From Thermodesulfobacteriota bacterium (lineage in GTDB: Bacteria > Desulfobacterota > Thermodesulfobacteria > Thermodesulfobacteriales > Thermodesulfobacteriaceae), in NCBI GenBank assembly GCA_003641645.1, contig QNAZ01000027.1, positions 1 to 8,599 on the forward strand: DNA of 8,599 bases. Direction: 5' to 3'. Shown piece by piece: positions 6,690 through 8,599 of this stretch (its first letter is position 1; each line of letters starts with the position of its first letter). Both the position numbers and the translations under genes were made by a program. The notes beneath the pieces are model-generated. The model did not search any database. It saw only the letters and a list, made by a program, of their open reading frames with translations, and was not told where the DNA came from.

Positions 6690-7769
6690 TTATAGCTCCA
6701 CCCCCTCCTCTGTGTATTTGGCTACTAAATCTCCCACCTCAGTTGTAGTATAGCCCATTTTACCAGCAGAAAGACTTTTAAGATGATCTCTACAAACTTT
6801 TATAACAGCTTTTTCTATAGCTTTAGCTGCTTCCTCTTCTCCAAGCCACTCAAGCATCATCATACCGGCACAGATAGCTGCCAAAGGATTGATAACATTT
6901 TTTCCTGTATATTTTGGGGCAGAGCCTCCTATAGGTTCAAACATAGAAACCCCATTTGGATTAATATTTCCACCTGCTGCTATACCCATTCCTCCCTGAA
7001 TCATAGCTCCAAGATCTGTGATAATATCTCCAAACATGTTATCAGTAACTATTACATCAAACCACTCAGGATTTTTTACAAACCACATGCAGACTGCATC
7101 AACATGAGCATAATCTTTTTCTATCTCAGGATAATCTTCTCCTACTTCCTGAAAAACTCTATACCATAAATCCCAAGCATAAGTTAAAACATTGGTTTTA
7201 CCAACTAAAGTTACCTTTTTTTTCTTGTTTCTTTTTTTACAATACTCAAAAGCAAACCTGATACACCTTTCAACCCCATAACGGGTATTAATAGATTCCT
7301 GAATAGCAACCTCATAAGGAGTCCCCTTTCTTAAAAAACCACCTCCACCAGCATAAAGTCCTTCTGTATTTTCTCTAACTACTACAAAATCTATATCTTC
7401 TGGTCCTTTATCTTTTATAGGTGTCCAAACACCAGGATAAAGTTTTACTGGTCTTAAATTTATATATTGATCAAGCTCAAAACGAATCCTCAAAAGTATT
7501 TCTTTTTCAAGTATTCCTGGCTTTACCTCAGGATGTCCAATTGCTCCAAGGTATATAGCATCATGCTTTTTTAATTCTTCAATACCTCCTTCTGGAATAG
7601 TCTCTCTTGTTTTTAAATATCTTTCTCCACCCCAATCAAAATAAGTCCACTTAAATTTTATATTAAATCTTTTCCCCACAACTTCTAATACCTTTACTCC
7701 CTCTCTTATAACTTCTGGTCCTGTTCCATCACCAGGAATAACTGCGATTTTGTAAACCTTTTCTGCCAT
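6690..7769 (-). CDS. leuB: Isocitrate/isopropylmalate dehydrogenase family protein, probable 3-isopropylmalate dehydrogenase
   Basis: This 359-residue enzyme oxidises and decarboxylates a 2-hydroxy acid, most likely 3-isopropylmalate to 2-oxoisocaproate in leucine synthesis. It starts with [10 protein letters not shown] (11-20). Substrate residues align with Thermus LeuB: Arg96, Arg106 and Arg132, with Tyr139 in RENTEGLY, and Lys191. Metal ligands are Asp224, Asp248 and Asp252 in NMFGDIITD. Two features cloud the exact substrate and coenzyme. The [15 protein letters not shown] stretch (100-114) resembles D-malate/tartrate dehydrogenases, and the coenzyme loop reads [10 protein letters not shown] (281-290), with Lys-Tyr where NAD-type LeuB has Asp-Ile. 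Neither leuA nor leuCD is nearby. Similar proteins in Deltaproteobacteria are, as far as I recall, annotated as LeuB. AGGAGG 5 bases upstream supports the start. D-malate, tartrate, methylmalate or homoisocitrate dehydrogenase remain possible. Confidence 0.8.
   Translation of the reverse strand: MAEKVYKIAVIPGDGTGPEVIREGVKVLEVVGKRFNIKFKWTYFDWGGERYLKTRETIPEGGIEELKKHDAIYLGAIGHPEVKPGILEKEILLRIRFELDQYINLRPVKLYPGVWTPIKDKGPEDIDFVVVRENTEGLYAGGGGFLRKGTPYEVAIQESINTRYGVERCIRFAFEYCKKRNKKKKVTLVGKTNVLTYAWDLWYRVFQEVGEDYPEIEKDYAHVDAVCMWFVKNPEWFDVIVTDNMFGDIITDLGAMIQGGMGIAAGGNINPNGVSMFEPIGGSAPKYTGKNVINPLAAICAGMMMLEWLGEEEAAKAIEKAVIKVCRDHLKSLSAGKMGYTTTEVGDLVAKYTEEGVEL
6696..6699 (-). promoter_or_regulatory. Likely Shine-Dalgarno site of uvrC inside the end of the leuB-like gene
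   Basis: On the minus strand GGAG lies 11 bases before the GTG start of uvrC, just downstream of a longer GAGGAGGGGG run at 6701-6710. These bases also encode the last residues of the upstream dehydrogenase (EEGVEL). The arrangement suggests translational coupling of the two genes. The spacing is somewhat long, so the exact site is uncertain. Confidence 0.45.
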
Positions 7770-7774
7770 TTATT

Positions 7775-7780
7775 CCTCCT
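7775..7780 (-). promoter_or_regulatory. Shine-Dalgarno site of the leuB-like gene
   Basis: On the minus strand a perfect AGGAGG lies 5 bases before the ATG at 7769. It sits in the 19-base gap after the DUF3617 gene, too short for an independent promoter, so the two genes are most likely on one transcript. Confidence 0.75.
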
Positions 7781-7788
7781 TCCAAATT

Positions 7789-8196
7789 TTATTTACATTT
7801 TCCTATCCACTTTCCTTTCTGATGTATAGTCATTTCTCCATGAGAACTTTTTACTTTTACAATTCCCTCGAAGGTATCTCCATAATAAGTTGTTTTGCCA
7901 GTGCTAACAGTAATGCCAGAGTTTTCCTTACACTCAATTTTCCATATTACAGTATTACCAACTACTTCATAATGTTTTAAATTACAATGAGAATTTGATT
8001 CTCTTTTATAAGGAACTGCATTTTTTTTAGTAAGACAATAAATAGAACTCATGGGAGGTATTTTCATCCCAGGCGCATCTATTTGAGTAGTAATTTTCCA
8101 TAATCCTTCTTTTATATTTATTTCACTTGCTAAAAGAGAAAAGTTTAAAAAACAATTTATTAACAAAAATGTTAAAAAAGTTAATTTTTTTAGCAT
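7789..8196 (-). CDS. Exported DUF3617-family protein
   Basis: This is a small 135-residue protein of unknown function. It begins with a typical signal peptide: Lys-Lys at 3-4, a hydrophobic core to about residue 22, and a likely cleavage after Ala23 or Ser24, so it should act in the periplasm. The mature part resembles DUF3617: KEGLWKITTQ (29-38), an IYCL motif with Cys54, then Cys71, Cys89 in WKIECK, a YYGDTFEG segment (104-111) and a closing GKWIGKC with Cys134. Four Cys could form two disulfides. No catalytic motif is visible, and Cys15 in the signal region is not a good lipobox. The gene is flanked by strong Shine-Dalgarno sites and lies 25 bases after the aminotransferase gene and 19 before the leuB-like gene. 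Its link to them is unexplained. Family call is moderately sure. Confidence 0.7.
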   Translation of the reverse strand: MLKKLTFLTFLLINCFLNFSLLASEINIKEGLWKITTQIDAPGMKIPPMSSIYCLTKKNAVPYKRESNSHCNLKHYEVVGNTVIWKIECKENSGITVSTGKTTYYGDTFEGIVKVKSSHGEMTIHQKGKWIGKCK

Positions 8197-8202
8197 AATT
8201 TT

Positions 8203-8208
8203 CCTCCT
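8203..8208 (-). promoter_or_regulatory. Shine-Dalgarno site of the DUF3617 gene
   Basis: On the minus strand AGGAGG lies 6 bases before the ATG at 8196 and supports that start, which also gives a complete signal peptide. It sits in the 25-base gap downstream of the aminotransferase gene. Confidence 0.75.
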
Positions 8209-8221
8209 TTAGAATAATTTT

Positions 8222-8599
8222 TTATAATATAACCCATTCTGAGACTTTACCAAGTCCACGAACAGCATTACCTATGTAAAAAGCTTTAATATTATTTAGA
8301 TCTTCTATCTTAATCTTAGCCTCTTTTACTTTCTTTTTTGAAATTAAAAATTGTCTTAAAACTCCATTTAAAATTTTTAAACTTAAAGGAGGGGTTATTA
8401 ATTCACTATTTAATTCAACAAATAAATTCGAAATAGTTCCCTCTAAAAGAAATCCTTCTTCATTATAAAAAATAATTTCATTTAAGCCCATTTCTTGAGC
8501 TTTTTTTTGCCAGAAACTATAAGGCTCTCTGAAGGAAGTTTTATGAAAAAATAAAACTCCAAGATCAAAATTTCTTTTTACTAAACCTATTTTTAAATG
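8222..8599 (-). CDS. pabC: Class IV aminotransferase, probable aminodeoxychorismate lyase (PabC or PabBC C-terminus), 5' end outside window
   Basis: The minus-strand frame is open to the right edge, so only the last 125 residues are seen; the Met at 8491 is internal. Aminodeoxychorismate lyase is a PLP enzyme that releases p-aminobenzoate and pyruvate for folate synthesis. The visible part holds the likely PLP lysine in FFHKTSFREPY (Lys codon at 8540-8542), comparable to LKHLNR in E. coli PabC. It continues with the conserved EGTISNLFV (Glu just before Gly-Thr), TPPLSLKILNGVLRQFL, and GNAVRGLGKV near the end. The HKT-x-x-R-E-x-Y wording recalls the lyase part of PabB-PabC fusions, so the full gene may encode a bifunctional pabBC protein. 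D-amino acid or branched-chain aminotransferase are alternatives, less likely from the lysine motif and GNAVRGL. It is upstream of the DUF3617 gene by 25 bases. Confidence 0.8.
   Translation of the reverse strand, partial: HLKIGLVKRNFDLGVLFFHKTSFREPYSFWQKKAQEMGLNEIIFYNEEGFLLEGTISNLFVELNSELITPPLSLKILNGVLRQFLISKKKVKEAKIKIEDLNNIKAFYIGNAVRGLGKVSEWVIL

Noticed and set aside
6783..7169. Plus-strand reading frame of 128 codons inside the leuB-like gene
   Set aside because: It is the antisense of well-conserved dehydrogenase motifs, and its translation is low-complexity Ser/Phe/Asn/Tyr with no family resemblance.
8152..8154. Cys15 of the DUF3617 protein as a lipoprotein lipobox cysteine
   Set aside because: The residue before it is Asn, not Gly, Ala or Ser, and it sits mid-way in the hydrophobic core, with a better signal peptidase I site at residues 23-24.
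1..8599. Mobile elements, CRISPR arrays, tRNA or rRNA genes, defence systems
   Set aside because: Nearly all sequence is accounted for by recognisable housekeeping genes; I saw no transposase, no spaced direct repeats and no cloverleaf-capable segment in the short gaps.

Overview
The window is compact bacterial DNA with very low GC. Its proteins are rich in Lys, Glu and Ile, and the coding strands are purine-rich. This style fits a thermophile. The gene content fits a sulfide-rich anaerobe with a diaminopimelate-type cell wall: a Thi4 thiazole synthase of the His (sulfide-using) type, Mpl, a CxxC...C PP-loop thiolase, and a decarboxylating dehydrogenase of a kind I associate with Deltaproteobacteria. 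My best guess is Thermodesulfobacteriota (Thermodesulfobacterium-like). That is an inference from composition and family resemblance; no marker gene proves it.

Layout. Positions 1-4887 hold a plus-strand series: the 3' half of recN, a PP-loop tRNA-thiolase-like gene, a SAM hydroxide adenosyltransferase (DUF62), mpl, and then, after a 104-base extremely AT-rich gap, thi4. The gaps between the first four genes are 5, 2 and 40 bases, so they are probably co-transcribed. Positions 4876-8599 hold a minus-strand series, transcribed from right to left: the 3' part of a class IV aminotransferase gene (aminodeoxychorismate lyase, pabC or a pabBC fusion), an exported DUF3617 protein, a LeuB-like dehydrogenase, and uvrC. 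Gaps there are 25, 19 and 5 bases. The two series meet tail to tail, with thi4 and uvrC sharing 12 bases. recN and the aminotransferase gene are cut by the window edges.

The genes serve ordinary housekeeping: recombination and excision repair (recN, uvrC), tRNA or nucleotide chemistry (PP-loop protein, SAM hydrolase), murein peptide recycling (mpl), thiamine (thi4), folate (pabC) and branched-chain or hydroxy-acid metabolism (leuB-like). I found no mobile element, CRISPR array, tRNA, rRNA or riboswitch, and no stretch over 300 bases without a gene. I do not see a convincing new multi-gene system. The points most worth a second look are single-protein features: the altered PP-loop plus a likely Fe-S cysteine triad, the NADP-type coenzyme loop in the LeuB-like enzyme, and the unexplained DUF3617 gene in a metabolic/repair operon.
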